Assembly (NCBI GenBank): GCA_020851555.1
Contig: JADZCM010000022.1
Span: 62,001 to 126,000 of the forward strand
Reading direction: 5' to 3'
Origin: Bryobacterales bacterium
Lineage (GTDB): Bacteria > Acidobacteriota > Terriglobia > Bryobacterales > Bryobacteraceae
Length of the DNA stretch: 64,000 nucleotides
Shown in pieces: positions 7,575 to 17,462 of this stretch; position 1 is the stretch's first letter; the number at the start of each line of letters is the position of its first letter. The notes under the pieces are model-generated. The model worked only from the letters and a program-made list of their open reading frames with translations, made no database searches and was not told where the DNA came from. Made by a program: the position numbers and the translations under genes.

Positions 7575-8251
7575 GCGCGGTTCTCCAGGGTAAGGATCCT
7601 GTCGCACATGCGCGTCAGCAGTCTGTGGGAGTGGGCGATGACCACGGCCGCCAGGCCGTAGCGCCGCCGCCATTCCAGGACGCGATCCAGGATTTGGGCC
7701 TGGTTCATCGGGTCGAGTGAAGAGGTCGGCTCATCGAGCAGCAGGAACTTCGGTTCGAGCATCAGCACTCGGGCCAGGGCGAACCGTTGCACCTGCCCCG
7801 CGCTCAACTCGAACGGATACCGGCCGGCCAGGGCCGGGTCCAGGTTCATCAGATCGCAGGCGTGGGCAATCTGCCGCTGGTGGCACTTCGCGCTCCCGCC
7901 CACCATCAACGTCTCACGGAGCGTATCGATGATCCGCCGCCGCGGGTTGAAAACCAGGGTCGGCTCCTGGCTGATCCAGCCGAACCGGCTGCGGAGAACG
8001 CGAAGAGAGGTTTGCCGGATGTTCCGCCCCATCCAGTAGACGTCCCCCTCCCAGGTCGGGATCAGGTTCAACAACGCCTTGCCCAGCGAGGTCTTGCCGC
8101 TGCCGCTGGGGCCGGCCAGGCCGACGAACTCGTTCTCATGGACATGGAATGAGATCGGGCCCGCAACCCATCGCCGCCGGCGCAGGAACGCGCCCTCCTC
8201 ATAGTAGACGCGCAGATCGCGGGCCTCGATGACGGCACTGTGTTCAGACAT
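7571..8251 (-). CDS. ABC transporter ATP-binding protein, DppF/NikE type
   Basis: 226 aa from the ATG at 8251, which overlaps the previous ATPase stop by 8 nt. Walker A is GPSGSGKTS, the Q-loop lies in ISQEPTLVFNP, the signature is LSAGQ, Walker B is FLLLDEPTSSLDP and the switch His is in VVIAHSH. The tail lacks the C-terminal oligopeptide/nickel extension seen in many DppF proteins. With the upstream ATPase it should form the heterodimeric motor of a peptide/nickel-class importer. The longer in-frame start at 8350 would run deep into the neighbour and is rejected. Confidence 0.9.
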   Translation of the reverse strand: MSEHSAVIEARDLRVYYEEGAFLRRRRWVAGPISFHVHENEFVGLAGPSGSGKTSLGKALLNLIPTWEGDVYWMGRNIRQTSLRVLRSRFGWISQEPTLVFNPRRRIIDTLRETLMVGGSAKCHQRQIAHACDLMNLDPALAGRYPFELSAGQVQRFALARVLMLEPKFLLLDEPTSSLDPMNQAQILDRVLEWRRRYGLAAVVIAHSHRLLTRMCDRILTLENRA

Positions 8252-8987
8252 CCAAGTCCCCGTCGTCAGCGCCGGACACGCAGAACGCCTGCGGGCAGCC
8301 ACGCCCGTGCAGGATCTTGCCTTCCTGCATGAAGTAGACTCCGTGGGCAATCTGCTGAACCAGATCCATGTCGTGGGTGATGATCAGCATGGAAGCCCCG
8401 CTGATCCCGAGCAGGCACTCCACGACGCGGTCGCGGCTCTCATCGTCCAGTCCCCGGGTCGGCTCGTCCACCAGCAGAAGCTGCGGTTGGTTGATGAGGC
8501 TCATGGCGATCATCGCACGCTGATTCATCCCGCCGCTAACTTGGCTGGGGTAAGCTTGGCAGATCCGCCCGGAGTCGTGGAATCCCATGTTCCGCAGCAG
8601 TTCCAGCGTCTTCTCCCGCGCGGCCTGTTTCTCGCCGGGATGATATTGCAGATACGCTTCGCTGATCTGCCGGCCCAAAGGGAACACCGGGTTGAAGAAC
8701 CGTTGCGCGTTGGACCAGCACATCGCGATCTGCCGGCCCCGAAGCGAGCGCGCGGTTCGGGGATCGAGCAGGTTCCGGCCGCCGAAGGCGGCGCCGCCGG
8801 AGCACCTCGCATTGCGGGGCAGAAGCCCCAGCAGGGCCAGCGCCAGCACCGTCTTGCCGCATCCGCTTTCCCCAATCAGTGCCACGCGCTCGCCCGCCTC
8901 CACTCGCAGGCAGGCCCGGTCCACCGCCAGCACGCACCCGCGCGGGGTCTCAAACCGCACCGAGAGATCCGTCAGTTCGAGCGTCAC
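8244..8987 (-). CDS. ABC transporter ATP-binding protein, DppD/NikD type
   Basis: 247 aa. Walker A is GESGCGKTV, the Q-loop segment holds CWSNAQRFFNPVFPLG, the signature is VSGGMNQR, Walker B is LLLVDEPTRGLD and the switch His is in ITHDMDLV. The helical region matches the DppD/OppD/NikD subfamily. The start ATG overlaps the binding-protein stop in an ATGA, so the two are translationally coupled. It acts on the cytoplasmic face of the inner membrane with the DppF-like partner just downstream. Confidence 0.9.
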   Translation of the reverse strand: MTLELTDLSVRFETPRGCVLAVDRACLRVEAGERVALIGESGCGKTVLALALLGLLPRNARCSGGAAFGGRNLLDPRTARSLRGRQIAMCWSNAQRFFNPVFPLGRQISEAYLQYHPGEKQAAREKTLELLRNMGFHDSGRICQAYPSQVSGGMNQRAMIAMSLINQPQLLLVDEPTRGLDDESRDRVVECLLGISGASMLIITHDMDLVQQIAHGVYFMQEGKILHGRGCPQAFCVSGADDGDLDV

Positions 8988-10516
8988 CGGTGCGGTTCCT
9001 CCCAGTGCAAGCGTCCCAGGTCCAGTTTCAGGAAGGGATCCACATGCACTCCGGCCAGCCCCCGCCGGTACGCGTAGTAGTATCGCTCGTGGTAAAGCGG
9101 GACGAAAGGCTGTTCCTTCGCCAGGAGGTCGAGAACATGGTTGAATCCCCGCTCCTGGGTGGCGGCATCCGGCGCCTCCAGCGCCTCGGTGAAAAGGGAG
9201 TCGATTTGGCCTGACAAAAAGTGCGTAGTGTTGCCGATGGAACGGATCCGCATGCCCGCCGAGAAGGCCAGCCGCCGTATCAGCAACTCGGGCGTTCCGG
9301 TCGGCGTGGAAAGCGGATAGAGAGTGATATCGTACCTCCCGTCCTGCGTGGCCTTCTGCCAGGCGCCGCCCTCCAAAGCCTCCACCCGCACCGGAACTCC
9401 GAGGCGGCTGAAGTAGTCGGCCAGATAGTCGGCGACGTGCCGGTAGCCCCAGGCCGACAGGTCACTCTGGCTAAGCAACAGGACCACGGCAGAACTCCCG
9501 GCACAGGCCTTCAACTCCTGTTTGACTTGCCCGCTGGCGTCCGGCTGGACCGAAAACCGGCCCCTGTTCCACCGGCTGGCCCTGTCCACAAGGAAGTCGC
9601 GAGCTGGAGAGCCGGCGCCCTGGAGGATGCGCTCCACCAGCCCCGCCCGGTCCAGCGACCGGGAGAACGCGTCGCGGCACTCCATCTTCAGGAAGGGCCG
9701 TCGTGAACAGTTGAACAGAAGGTAATGCGTGATGGCGACGTCCTGCGAGGCCACGACGATGCCGGGCTTGTTCCTGAGCAGATCGAGATAGGGAGCCGGG
9801 ACTCCTCCGTGGTGCGCGATCATGTCGATGTCGCCCCGTATGAGCGACATCAGCCGAACCACGGGATCAGGGATGATCCGGAACTCGATCTCGCGGAAGT
9901 AGGGCCTGCCGCCGTGATACTGATCGAAGGCCGTAACACGGTCATACTGGCCGATCCGGCTCTCGGCGAATACGTAGGGTCCGGAGCCAATGGGCTTTCC
10001 GAGCTTGCCGTCCGGCCCGAAGGCTGCGGGGCTGAAGATGCCCGCGAAGTAGTGGCCGACCTTGTTGGGCAGATCCACCATTGGCCGTGAGAACACCAGC
10101 CGCACCGTGAACTCGTCGTCGATGGCGGCCGAAGCAAGGTTAACGAAGGTGCTGTAGTAATCCAGCTCCGGGTGGTCCTTGAGCCGCAGGACGTTGGCGG
10201 CGACCAGCGGGGCGGAGAGCGCTGCTCCGTCGTGAAACCGCACGCCCCGCTTGAGCCGCAGCCTCCACTGCCGGCCGTCTGAGGTTGCCTGCCAGGACTC
10301 GGCGAGCTGCGGTTGCGCCGTCAGGCTGTCATCCAGTTCGGTCAACGCCTCCCAGACATTGGCGTTCCGCTGGATCAGGACCGGATTGTTGCTGCCCAGA
10401 TTCAGGCTCCCGTTGACGCCGATGACGAGCTTGCCGGACGGCCTGCGGTTGCCGGAGCAGGCGGCCTGAAGCAGAAGCGCCCCGGCGAGAAGCGCGAGGC
10501 CGGTGCGGAGTCTCAT
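8984..10516 (-). CDS. ABC transporter substrate-binding lipoprotein (SBP family 5)
   Basis: 510 aa. The N-terminus MRLRTGLALLAGALLLQAAC has a lipobox ending at C20, so the mature protein is lipid-anchored. Family-5 features include the PQLAESW segment, FHDGAALSA (FHDG motif), PIGSGPY and a late PFVPLYHERYYY. Family 5 binds oligopeptides, nickel chelates and opine-type metallophores. The sequence is closest in feel to NikA/CntA-like proteins, but the ligand is not proven. Gene order is unusual: it sits between the permeases and the ATPases, overlapping both neighbours by 4 nt. Confidence 0.9.
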   Translation of the reverse strand: MRLRTGLALLAGALLLQAACSGNRRPSGKLVIGVNGSLNLGSNNPVLIQRNANVWEALTELDDSLTAQPQLAESWQATSDGRQWRLRLKRGVRFHDGAALSAPLVAANVLRLKDHPELDYYSTFVNLASAAIDDEFTVRLVFSRPMVDLPNKVGHYFAGIFSPAAFGPDGKLGKPIGSGPYVFAESRIGQYDRVTAFDQYHGGRPYFREIEFRIIPDPVVRLMSLIRGDIDMIAHHGGVPAPYLDLLRNKPGIVVASQDVAITHYLLFNCSRRPFLKMECRDAFSRSLDRAGLVERILQGAGSPARDFLVDRASRWNRGRFSVQPDASGQVKQELKACAGSSAVVLLLSQSDLSAWGYRHVADYLADYFSRLGVPVRVEALEGGAWQKATQDGRYDITLYPLSTPTGTPELLIRRLAFSAGMRIRSIGNTTHFLSGQIDSLFTEALEAPDAATQERGFNHVLDLLAKEQPFVPLYHERYYYAYRRGLAGVHVDPFLKLDLGRLHWEEPHR

Positions 10517-11379
10517 GCCGTCTCACTTCCGCAGGCGGAGGCGGTTCCCGCGAGCAGGTTGATCTCTTCCACCGCGAAGAGAAACCTTTTCTTATCGAGA
10601 TGCTCCCTCAGCCCGTCCGCCAGCAGGTGCAGGCCCAGGGTGAGAGCTCCGATCAGGGCGGACGGAAAGGCGAACAACCACGGGCTGGCGAGGAAGAAGC
10701 TCCGGGCGTCGAACAGCGTGGTTCCCCATTCCGGAATCTGGGGTGAGATACCCAGTCCCAGGAAGCTCAGCGATACGATCGCGAAAATGTCGCCCACCAG
10801 CGTGTTCATCAGCAGAACCAGCACGGAGGGCAGGACGGCCGGCAACACGTGCCGGAACAGGTTCCGCGCGGTCGAATAGCCGGCCGCGGTGTTGGCCGTG
10901 ATGAAATCCAGGTTTCTCGCCACGGCGACCTCGTTCCGGACGATTCGGGCGAGCTGCGCCCACCCGATCAGAACCAGGTAAAGCACAAGCTGGAACACGC
11001 CGCCGCCGAACAGTCCCAGAAAACACACCGCCAACAGGAAGCCGGGCAGCGCCAACAGCGCGTCCACCAGCCGCATCAGGGACGCATCGAGCCACCCTCC
11101 GGCGAATCCGCACAGCGCCCCGATCGCCAAGGCCAGCGCGGAGCTCAGCACCGCCACCAGCAGCCCTAGCCCCAGGGTAGTCCGCGTCCCGGCCATCAGC
11201 CGGCTCAGCAGGTCGCGGCCCAGATGGTCGGTGCCCATCGGGTGCCGCAGCGAGGGCTGAGCGAGAATCTGGCCGTAGTCCGTGAGCTCCGCAGGGTAGG
11301 GCGCGACCGAGTCTCCCAGCACGGCCACCAGAAGGAACAGGACTACGATTGTCCCGCCGGCGTACGCGATACGCGGCAC
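10513..11379 (-). CDS. ABC transporter permease, DppC/NikC type
   Basis: 288 aa from a GTG at 11379, one nt after the stop of the previous permease; the open frame upstream of this lies inside that permease and is spurious. A first transmembrane segment (AGGTIVVLFLLVAVLG) is followed by the periplasmic HPMGTDHLGRDLLSRLMAG motif typical of DppC/OppC. About five further hydrophobic segments follow, and the EAA-loop-like ITANTAAGYSTARNLFRHVLP docks the ATPases. It pairs with the DppB-like protein to form the membrane channel. Confidence 0.88.
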   Translation of the reverse strand: MPRIAYAGGTIVVLFLLVAVLGDSVAPYPAELTDYGQILAQPSLRHPMGTDHLGRDLLSRLMAGTRTTLGLGLLVAVLSSALALAIGALCGFAGGWLDASLMRLVDALLALPGFLLAVCFLGLFGGGVFQLVLYLVLIGWAQLARIVRNEVAVARNLDFITANTAAGYSTARNLFRHVLPAVLPSVLVLLMNTLVGDIFAIVSLSFLGLGISPQIPEWGTTLFDARSFFLASPWLFAFPSALIGALTLGLHLLADGLREHLDKKRFLFAVEEINLLAGTASACGSETA

Positions 11380-11380
11380 G

Positions 11381-12307
11381 TCAGTGTATCCCCGCCACGG
11401 CCGCGCGCGGGTCAATTCCGCGCACCAAGAGATCAGCGAGCAGGTTGGCGGCCAGCACAACTGCGCAGAAGAAGAGCATATAAGCCTGGATGACCGGGTA
11501 GTCCCTGCCCAGAATCGCTTCGAGGATGTAACTGCCCATTCCCGGCAGCGAGAAGACCGACTCGATGAGCACGACGCCGCCCAACAGGCCCGCAAACCTC
11601 ATCCCGAGATAGCTTACGACGAGCGTCAGCGAATTGCGCAGCCCATGCCGCAGGACAGCCTGGGGATAGGACAGTCCCTTGCCCAGCGCAGCCAGGAAAT
11701 ACTCCTCGTGCACCGCCTCCAGCAGGGCGTTCCGCACCACGCGGGCAAGAGACAGTCCCATGATTCCTCCCAGGGTCAGCACTGGCAGCACCAGCCCGCT
11801 TCCGCCACCCACGCCGTACAGCGGCAGCCACCCCAGTTTGAACGAGCAAAGGTAGATCAGGAGCAGGCCGATTAGAAACGCCGGTACCGAGTGGCACGCC
11901 ACCACAACGGCCCGGATGGCGTGATCCACGGCCCTGCCCTCGTAGATCACGGCGAATACTCCCAGAGAGAGGCCGGCCAGCGTCGCCAGCGACAAAGCAC
12001 CGAAGGCCACCGCCGAGGTGACGGGAATACGCGCGGCGAACTCCGCCGTCACGTTCCGGTTTGTCCGCAGCGACACTCCCAGGTTGCCGCCAGCCACGAG
12101 CTTCAGCCACCCCACGTATCGTTTCCACATGGGCTGGTTCAGGCCGTGCGCCGCGCGGACTCTGGCCAGCGCCTCCGCGGACAGTTCCTTGGAGGCGCCG
12201 CCGAGCAGCATTTCCGCGGGGTCGCCGGGCGCAAATTCCACGGCGGCGAACGACACGAAACTGACGAGAACCAGCGTCAGAAGTGAGTTGACCAGCCGGT
12301 AGCCCAT
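11381..12307 (-). CDS. ABC transporter permease, DppB/NikB type
   Basis: 308 aa, the normal length for DppB. An N-terminal membrane segment (LVNSLLTLVLVSFVSFAAVEFAPGDPAE in part) is followed by the GLNQPMWKRYVGWL region characteristic of DppB, four to five more membrane spans, and the EEYFLAALGKGLSYPQAVLRHGLRN coupling loop. It starts 4 nt after the TonB receptor stop, tying the outer-membrane and inner-membrane parts of the same uptake route into one transcript. Confidence 0.9.
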   Translation of the reverse strand: MGYRLVNSLLTLVLVSFVSFAAVEFAPGDPAEMLLGGASKELSAEALARVRAAHGLNQPMWKRYVGWLKLVAGGNLGVSLRTNRNVTAEFAARIPVTSAVAFGALSLATLAGLSLGVFAVIYEGRAVDHAIRAVVVACHSVPAFLIGLLLIYLCSFKLGWLPLYGVGGGSGLVLPVLTLGGIMGLSLARVVRNALLEAVHEEYFLAALGKGLSYPQAVLRHGLRNSLTLVVSYLGMRFAGLLGGVVLIESVFSLPGMGSYILEAILGRDYPVIQAYMLFFCAVVLAANLLADLLVRGIDPRAAVAGIH

Positions 12308-12311
12308 CCCA

Positions 12312-14489
12312 TCACAGACCGAAATGGTAGGTGGCCCTTACCTCCACGAAACGGCCGGGCGCGTTGTAGATGAACTCTCCGTCGTACTTCGTGTTCGTCA
12401 GATTGTCGATCCCCAACGAGAAGTCCACGTCCTGGCCGCCGAACCGGAACGTCTTCCAGAGCTTCGTGCCAAGACTGAGGTACCCCCTCATGCGGAAGTA
12501 GCGGAGCTGTGTGTTCTCGTCGTCGTAGTAGCGGCTGTCGGACGCTCTCGCCGAGATCGTCATCCCATAGCGGCGCCTCACGCTGACGTATTGCAGCCCC
12601 GCGTTCCCCACGTTGTCGGGAGCATTGCGCAGTTGATGCCCCTTATTCTTGGCGGACTTGGTGATCTCGGACCGGTTCAGCGTATAGTTCGCGTACCCGC
12701 CTAAGTCGCCCCAGATCTGCTGTTGCAGCCCGAGTTCCAGCCCTTTGATGGAAACCTCGTCCGAGTTGGAGGTCCGGATGATCTGAACGCCAGGCAGGGT
12801 GGGGTGCTGGTCGTAGACGTAACTCATGGCGTCCGTGATCCGGCCCCAGTACCCGGTGGCCGTGAACCTGGTACGGCGGCCCGGACTGACGTAGTCCGCG
12901 CCGAAATCGGCCATCCGGGTTCGTTCCGGTTTCAGGTTGGGATTCGCCTCGCGCCACGTGTTGCCAGTGGAAAGGTTCTGGAAGAACCAGGTCGCGGCGC
13001 CCGGCCAGAACGCCGTTCCGGCGGAAGTCCGGAGCCCCACGGCATCGGTGAGTTGGTACTTGAAGCCCCCGCGGTAGGTGGTTGCCCCCTTGCTCACGTC
13101 GGGAGGCGTCCGGTTGGTCGACCCCGTGTCATAGATGTCGTGATAGCGCCACCAGTCGCGGCGGACGCCGACGATCAGCGTAGCCTTCTCGTCGAGGAAG
13201 CTGTACTGGTCCTGGAAGTAGAGCGCCGTCTGGCCGATCCCGTATTTTGTCTGCGCCAGGGTCGAGGACCGGTCCGCACTGAACGTGAAGGAACGGCTCT
13301 GATCCACCAGGTACTGGCCGCCGACCGTAAGCGTGTTGCCCCGGATGGCGTGGATGTCCATCTGCACGTCCAGCGGAAGCCGTGTGTAGGTTGAATGGGG
13401 CCGCTGCGTGATGGTGGGGTCGTACACGTAACTCCTGGAGGCGTCGATGGGAGTGAAGACGTAGCGGCCGGCGATGGCCGAGTTGGCCACCGCCAGCAGG
13501 CCTCTTGTGTTCTGCGAGTCACCGCGGCGGCTCTGATATCCGAAGCGGGCCGTGAGCAGGCCCAGGCTGGACACCGGAGCGAAGAACGATCCCGTGCCAA
13601 TCGCGCGCGTGCCGGTGCTGTAGGCGTTCTGGCGTCCGCCGTACAGATCTTCATCGAACAGGTGCAGTCCAGCGGTGAATCCGACGCCGCTGTCGCGATT
13701 GCGGTACCCCACCCTCTGGTAGCTGTAGTGGTTCGTGTAGCGCTGGTTGTCGATCGTCACCGAGTTGAGGTAGGACGGGTAGTTGTTCCGCATCAAGTAC
13801 AGACCCGTGGCAAGATCCGTATTCCTGTATCCGCCGGATTTGTCCAGATTGTAGGATCCGAACAAGTCCCAATTCCCCAGCGCCTTCCCCGCCGCCACCT
13901 GCGGACGCCAGGTTCCGAAAGTCCCGTAGCCAGCCCCCAGCGTCAAACCCGTCTTCTGGCGTCCGCTCAGCGAGCGCACGTTCACCACGCCGCCGCTCGC
14001 GTTCGCCCCGTACAGCGACGAAGAAGGTCCGAGCAGCACTTCGGTGGACCCGACGTTGGCCGGGTTCACCGCGATACTCACCATCGGCTCGGCCAGCGGG
14101 AGCTCATCGACCATGTACAGCGTGCGGCCGATAAAGTAGCCCGTACCCCTGAGATGAATCCAGTTGGGAATGTTCCGGTTGCCGTGGCCCACAGAAACGC
14201 CGGGCACATCCCGCACGATCTCCCCGATGTTGGGGTTGTTGTACTGCTTCTGCTCGATCTGGTCCTGCGTCACGAGCTGGATGCTGAGTGGAATATTGAC
14301 AATGTTGGTCTCGGTCTTGGTGGCGGTCACGACAATCACGTCGTGCCGTGTGGGGGAGCCCTGGCCCTGTGGCGTCGCGGGCTCGGCCTCTGAAGCGGGC
14401 TCCGAGTTCCTGCTTGCAGGCTGCTGGGCGCAGACCGCACCAAGGAGCAGGAAATAGGACAGAAGTAGTGAACGAACGATGTGCGTCAT
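12312..14489 (-). CDS. TonB-dependent outer-membrane receptor
   Basis: 725 aa from the ATG at 14489, preceded by TTGAGGATCGAA (GAGG). The open frame extends further upstream but crosses a good promoter, so that extension is rejected. Signal peptide: MTHIVRSLLLSYFLLLGAVCAQQ. A TonB-box-like DVIVVTATK (about residue 53) is followed by the plug domain (IVRDVPGVSVGHGNRN, LHLRGTG-like IHLRGTGYFIG, SLYGANASGGVVNV) and a 22-strand barrel ending RATYHFGL. It should import a ligand energised by TonB. Its position, 4 nt ahead of a Dpp/Nik-type ABC importer, suggests a metal chelate or peptide ligand. Confidence 0.93.
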   Translation of the reverse strand: MTHIVRSLLLSYFLLLGAVCAQQPASRNSEPASEAEPATPQGQGSPTRHDVIVVTATKTETNIVNIPLSIQLVTQDQIEQKQYNNPNIGEIVRDVPGVSVGHGNRNIPNWIHLRGTGYFIGRTLYMVDELPLAEPMVSIAVNPANVGSTEVLLGPSSSLYGANASGGVVNVRSLSGRQKTGLTLGAGYGTFGTWRPQVAAGKALGNWDLFGSYNLDKSGGYRNTDLATGLYLMRNNYPSYLNSVTIDNQRYTNHYSYQRVGYRNRDSGVGFTAGLHLFDEDLYGGRQNAYSTGTRAIGTGSFFAPVSSLGLLTARFGYQSRRGDSQNTRGLLAVANSAIAGRYVFTPIDASRSYVYDPTITQRPHSTYTRLPLDVQMDIHAIRGNTLTVGGQYLVDQSRSFTFSADRSSTLAQTKYGIGQTALYFQDQYSFLDEKATLIVGVRRDWWRYHDIYDTGSTNRTPPDVSKGATTYRGGFKYQLTDAVGLRTSAGTAFWPGAATWFFQNLSTGNTWREANPNLKPERTRMADFGADYVSPGRRTRFTATGYWGRITDAMSYVYDQHPTLPGVQIIRTSNSDEVSIKGLELGLQQQIWGDLGGYANYTLNRSEITKSAKNKGHQLRNAPDNVGNAGLQYVSVRRRYGMTISARASDSRYYDDENTQLRYFRMRGYLSLGTKLWKTFRFGGQDVDFSLGIDNLTNTKYDGEFIYNAPGRFVEVRATYHFGL

Positions 14490-14980
14490 TTCGATCCTCA
14501 AGGGTGCGTCATCCGTCGTAGCAACAAGACAAAAATCGTAGCACGCCAGTTCTGCCGGTGCAAGCGCGCGAACGGGCGCCTTGGACTTCGCCCTCCGGCA
14601 TACATGGCACCCCCCCGGGCAGTAGTACAGCCATGTCGGGGTGTTGCGGGAGGTGGACCGCCGCAAGTCCGGCCGCGATCCCAACGGGCGGCGCCGGCCG
14701 GTTGCCGGCATTCGTCATGATCAGGACCTTACCGCCGGGAAACTGAGGACGGCGTTGCCGCCCCGCTAACCACGCAGGCCGTTCTCACTGCTCGCCGGGG
14801 CCGCAACGAAGACATCGCCTGGAGTCCGGCCCTGTTGCAGCGGTTCCCGGCCGGCATCCAATGCGCCCCCCGCGGTCTTCAGGCCGCGGCTCCCGTCAAT
14901 GAGCCCGGCCAGGCACTCCGCCCGGCCCGCCCGCCGTCCGGGCACTGGGCGTCCCCCCGGTGTCGGGTGGCGCAGCTCTT
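14490..14980. other. 491-bp intergenic stretch between ftsZ and the TonB operon
   Basis: This stretch holds the TonB-operon promoter (14535-14563) and the tail region after ftsZ. I looked for a cobalamin riboswitch and found no B12-box-like GCCACTG. CCGCGG inverted repeats near 14872-14890 could fold, but there is no following T-run, so no clear intrinsic terminator for the dcw cluster is visible. Short open frames here have no recognisable product. Confidence 0.5.
14535..14563 (-). promoter_or_regulatory. sigma70-type promoter of the TonB-ABC operon
   Basis: On the minus strand TTGCAC (14563-14558), a 17-nt spacer and TACGAT (14540-14535) form a promoter close to the consensus. Transcription would start near 14528, giving a leader of about 39 nt with a GAGG ribosome site before the receptor ATG at 14489. 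No operator palindrome was noted. Confidence 0.5.
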
Positions 14981-16177
14981 TCAGAACAGCAGCCGTTCGC
15001 GGCGCTGATAGGCCGGGATGTCCAGGTTGTCCCGAAAACCCGGTTCGTGAGGCGCCGGGCCGATTGCCGGTTCCGCCGGGGGCGGTGGAGCCGCCTGCGG
15101 CAGGGACGCCGGTTCGGAGGGCGGGGTCCAGGCGGGCTGCTCGACAACTTCGGGCGCGGGTTTCCGCGCACCGGCCGCCGCGCCGGGCCGGGTGAATCCG
15201 GTGGCGATCACCGTGACCTTGACCGAATCGCCCATCCCTTCATCCAGCACCACGCCAAAACTCACCTGCACGTCGTCGTTGCGCGTGGCTTCGGCGATGA
15301 GGGTGCACGCCTCATTGACCTCATGCAGGCCGAGCCGGCCCGATCCGGTGATGTTGACCAGAATCCCGCGCGCGCCCGTGATTCCGCCCTCCTCCAGCAG
15401 CGGGCAGGTGATGGCCTGCCGCGCGGCCTCGACGGCGGCGTTCTCCCCGGCGGCCACCGCCGTGCCCATCATGGCGAAGCCCATGCCGAGCATGGTGGCC
15501 CGGATGTCGGAGAAATCCCGGTTGATCATCCCCGGCGTCGTGATAATGTCGCTGATCCCCTGGACGGCCTGCCGGAGCACGTCATCCGCGGTGCGGACGC
15601 CGTCCTGGAAGGTAGTGCCGCGGGGCAGCAGCGCCAGCAGGCGGTCGTTGGGGATGGCGATGACGGTGTCCACGATCGAGGCCAGCTCGCTCAAGCCACG
15701 CTCCGCCTGCTGCCTTCGCTTCGGCCCTTCAAAGCTGAAAGGCTTGGTGACCACCGCCACGGTGAGCGCTCCCAGTTCCTTGGCCAGGGACGCCACCACC
15801 GGGGCGGCGCCCGTTCCGGTCCCGCCACCGAGTCCCGCCGTGACGAAGACCATCGCCGCGTGCTCCAGGATCTCGACGATCTTCCCGGTGTCCTCCAGGG
15901 CCGCGTTCTTGCCGACTTCCGGATCCGCCCCGGCGCCCAGCCCGCCGGTGAGCTTGGCGCCGATTTGCAGCTTGTGCGGCGCCGGAGAGCCGCGCAGCGC
16001 CTGAAGGTCCGTGTTGATCACGTGGAACTCCACGCCCTCCAGGCCCTCCCCCAACATCCGGGCCACCGCGTTTGATCCGCCGCCGCCCACGCCCACCACT
16101 TTGAAGCGGGTTCCCGCGCACGGTTCATCCTGGATCTCGAACTTCAACCCTTCCGGATTCATCTCCAGAATCGACAT
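14981..16177 (-). CDS. ftsZ: cell division GTPase FtsZ
   Basis: 398 aa. The tubulin-like core carries [12 protein letters not shown] near residue 27, the GTP signature GGGTGTG at 117-123, and the catalytic T7 loop N219-x-D221-F-S-D224. A proline-rich linker follows, and the C-terminal peptide [11 protein letters not shown] binds FtsA and other division partners. It polymerises into the Z-ring at midcell. It is the last gene of the dcw cluster, 88 nt after ftsA, the second-largest gap in the cluster, which leaves room for separate regulation. A second ATG five codons in is an alternative start. Confidence 0.98.
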   Translation of the reverse strand: MSILEMNPEGLKFEIQDEPCAGTRFKVVGVGGGGSNAVARMLGEGLEGVEFHVINTDLQALRGSPAPHKLQIGAKLTGGLGAGADPEVGKNAALEDTGKIVEILEHAAMVFVTAGLGGGTGTGAAPVVASLAKELGALTVAVVTKPFSFEGPKRRQQAERGLSELASIVDTVIAIPNDRLLALLPRGTTFQDGVRTADDVLRQAVQGISDIITTPGMINRDFSDIRATMLGMGFAMMGTAVAAGENAAVEAARQAITCPLLEEGGITGARGILVNITGSGRLGLHEVNEACTLIAEATRNDDVQVSFGVVLDEGMGDSVKVTVIATGFTRPGAAAGARKPAPEVVEQPAWTPPSEPASLPQAAPPPPAEPAIGPAPHEPGFRDNLDIPAYQRRERLLF

Positions 16178-16265
16178 AGCACCTCCCGGACTGCATCCGC
16201 CGGCCCGAGCCCGCGGCTTCCGATTGTATCCACCCGCCGGTTCACACCCGGGCCGGCGGCTCCAC

Positions 16266-17462
16266 TCATCCGAACAGCCTGTTCCAGAGGCCGGGCTTGC
16301 GCGTCGGCCCGCCTTCTCCGCGCTTCAGCCTGGCCGAGTACATCATCAACCCCGCCGCCGTGGTCCAGGCAGGATCCTCGAATTCCTCGGGCCACGCTTC
16401 GATCCCCACCGGCAACCCGTTGCGCGCCGGGCAGTTCAGAACCCGCTCCGCCATGTCGCACATCCCCTGAAGCCGGGACGCGCCGCCGGTCAGCACAACC
16501 TGGTTGAGCAGCCCCTGGTCCATGCCGGCCTTGGCGATCTCCTCGCGCACGTACAGAAACAGTTCGCCCGCGCGGGACTCCAGGGCGTGGTTCAGTTCCA
16601 GCCGGGGCGCCTCCCGCGGGGGCCGGCCTTCCAGCGGCGGCAACTCGATCAGGCTGTTATCCGCGGTCAGGCCGACCAGCGCGCAGCCGCACTGCCGCTT
16701 GAGGCTCTCGGCATGCTCATTCGAGATGCACAGGCGCTGGGCCACGTCCCGGGTGAAGTGCTCTCCGCAGACGGGCAGGCTGACGGCGGCCATCAGCGCT
16801 TCGTCGCAGTAGATGACAACCTCACTGGAGTCCTTGCCCACATCCACGACCACAACGCCCTGCGCCCGCTCCTCGCTCGAAACCGAGGCGTAGGCGCTGG
16901 CGTAGGATTCGAAGACCGTCTCCTCCACTTCCAGCCCCGCCCGGTGCAGCGCCGTGACCAGGCAATGGTGCTCCTGCGAGGAGACCGTGATCAGGTGAAC
17001 CAGCGCCTCCAGCCGCGAACCGTGCACCCCCTTGGGATTCCAGTAATAGGTCTGCCCGTCCACCAGGAAATCCTGCGGCGCCATCTGGAGGATCATGCGG
17101 TCGGCGTGCATGTCCACGTGCAGCGACTTCTCCACGGCGTAGCGGGCGTCCTCTTCCCGGATCTGGCGGGCCGGCCCCATCCAATAGACCCCCCGCATGT
17201 TCAGCCCTTCAATGGTGGACCCGCCCATCCCGGCGACGGCGGAGCCGGCCGGGACGCCCGCGCTTTTCTCGGCCTCCCGCACCACATCCGACAGGCAGGC
17301 GGCCAACGCCTCCTGATCCGCGATACGGCCTCTCCGCCATCCTCCCGATGGCGTCTCAGCGGCGCCGAGCAGACGGACGTGGGAATTCTCCAGGGCGCCG
17401 ACCAGACACCGGCTCCGGTCGCTGCCGGCATCCAGTCCGATGGCGTATTTCCGGTCACCCAC
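16266..17462 (-). CDS. ftsA: cell division protein FtsA
   Basis: 398 aa with the actin/Hsp70-type ATPase fold: phosphate-1 motif [17 protein letters not shown], phosphate-2 motif [16 protein letters not shown] and the adenosine motif [13 protein letters not shown]. The last residues, LWNRLFG, are the amphipathic membrane-targeting helix. FtsA tethers FtsZ filaments to the inner membrane and recruits later divisome proteins. The start overlaps ftsQ by 8 nt, so the two are probably translationally coupled. Confidence 0.95.
   Translation of the reverse strand: MGDRKYAIGLDAGSDRSRCLVGALENSHVRLLGAAETPSGGWRRGRIADQEALAACLSDVVREAEKSAGVPAGSAVAGMGGSTIEGLNMRGVYWMGPARQIREEDARYAVEKSLHVDMHADRMILQMAPQDFLVDGQTYYWNPKGVHGSRLEALVHLITVSSQEHHCLVTALHRAGLEVEETVFESYASAYASVSSEERAQGVVVVDVGKDSSEVVIYCDEALMAAVSLPVCGEHFTRDVAQRLCISNEHAESLKRQCGCALVGLTADNSLIELPPLEGRPPREAPRLELNHALESRAGELFLYVREEIAKAGMDQGLLNQVVLTGGASRLQGMCDMAERVLNCPARNGLPVGIEAWPEEFEDPAWTTAAGLMMYSARLKRGEGGPTRKPGLWNRLFG

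Noticed and set aside
14490..14760. Cobalamin or nickel/cobalt riboswitch ahead of the TonB receptor
   Set aside because: No B12-box-like GCCACTG or other conserved aptamer core is present, and the likely leader is only about 39 nt.
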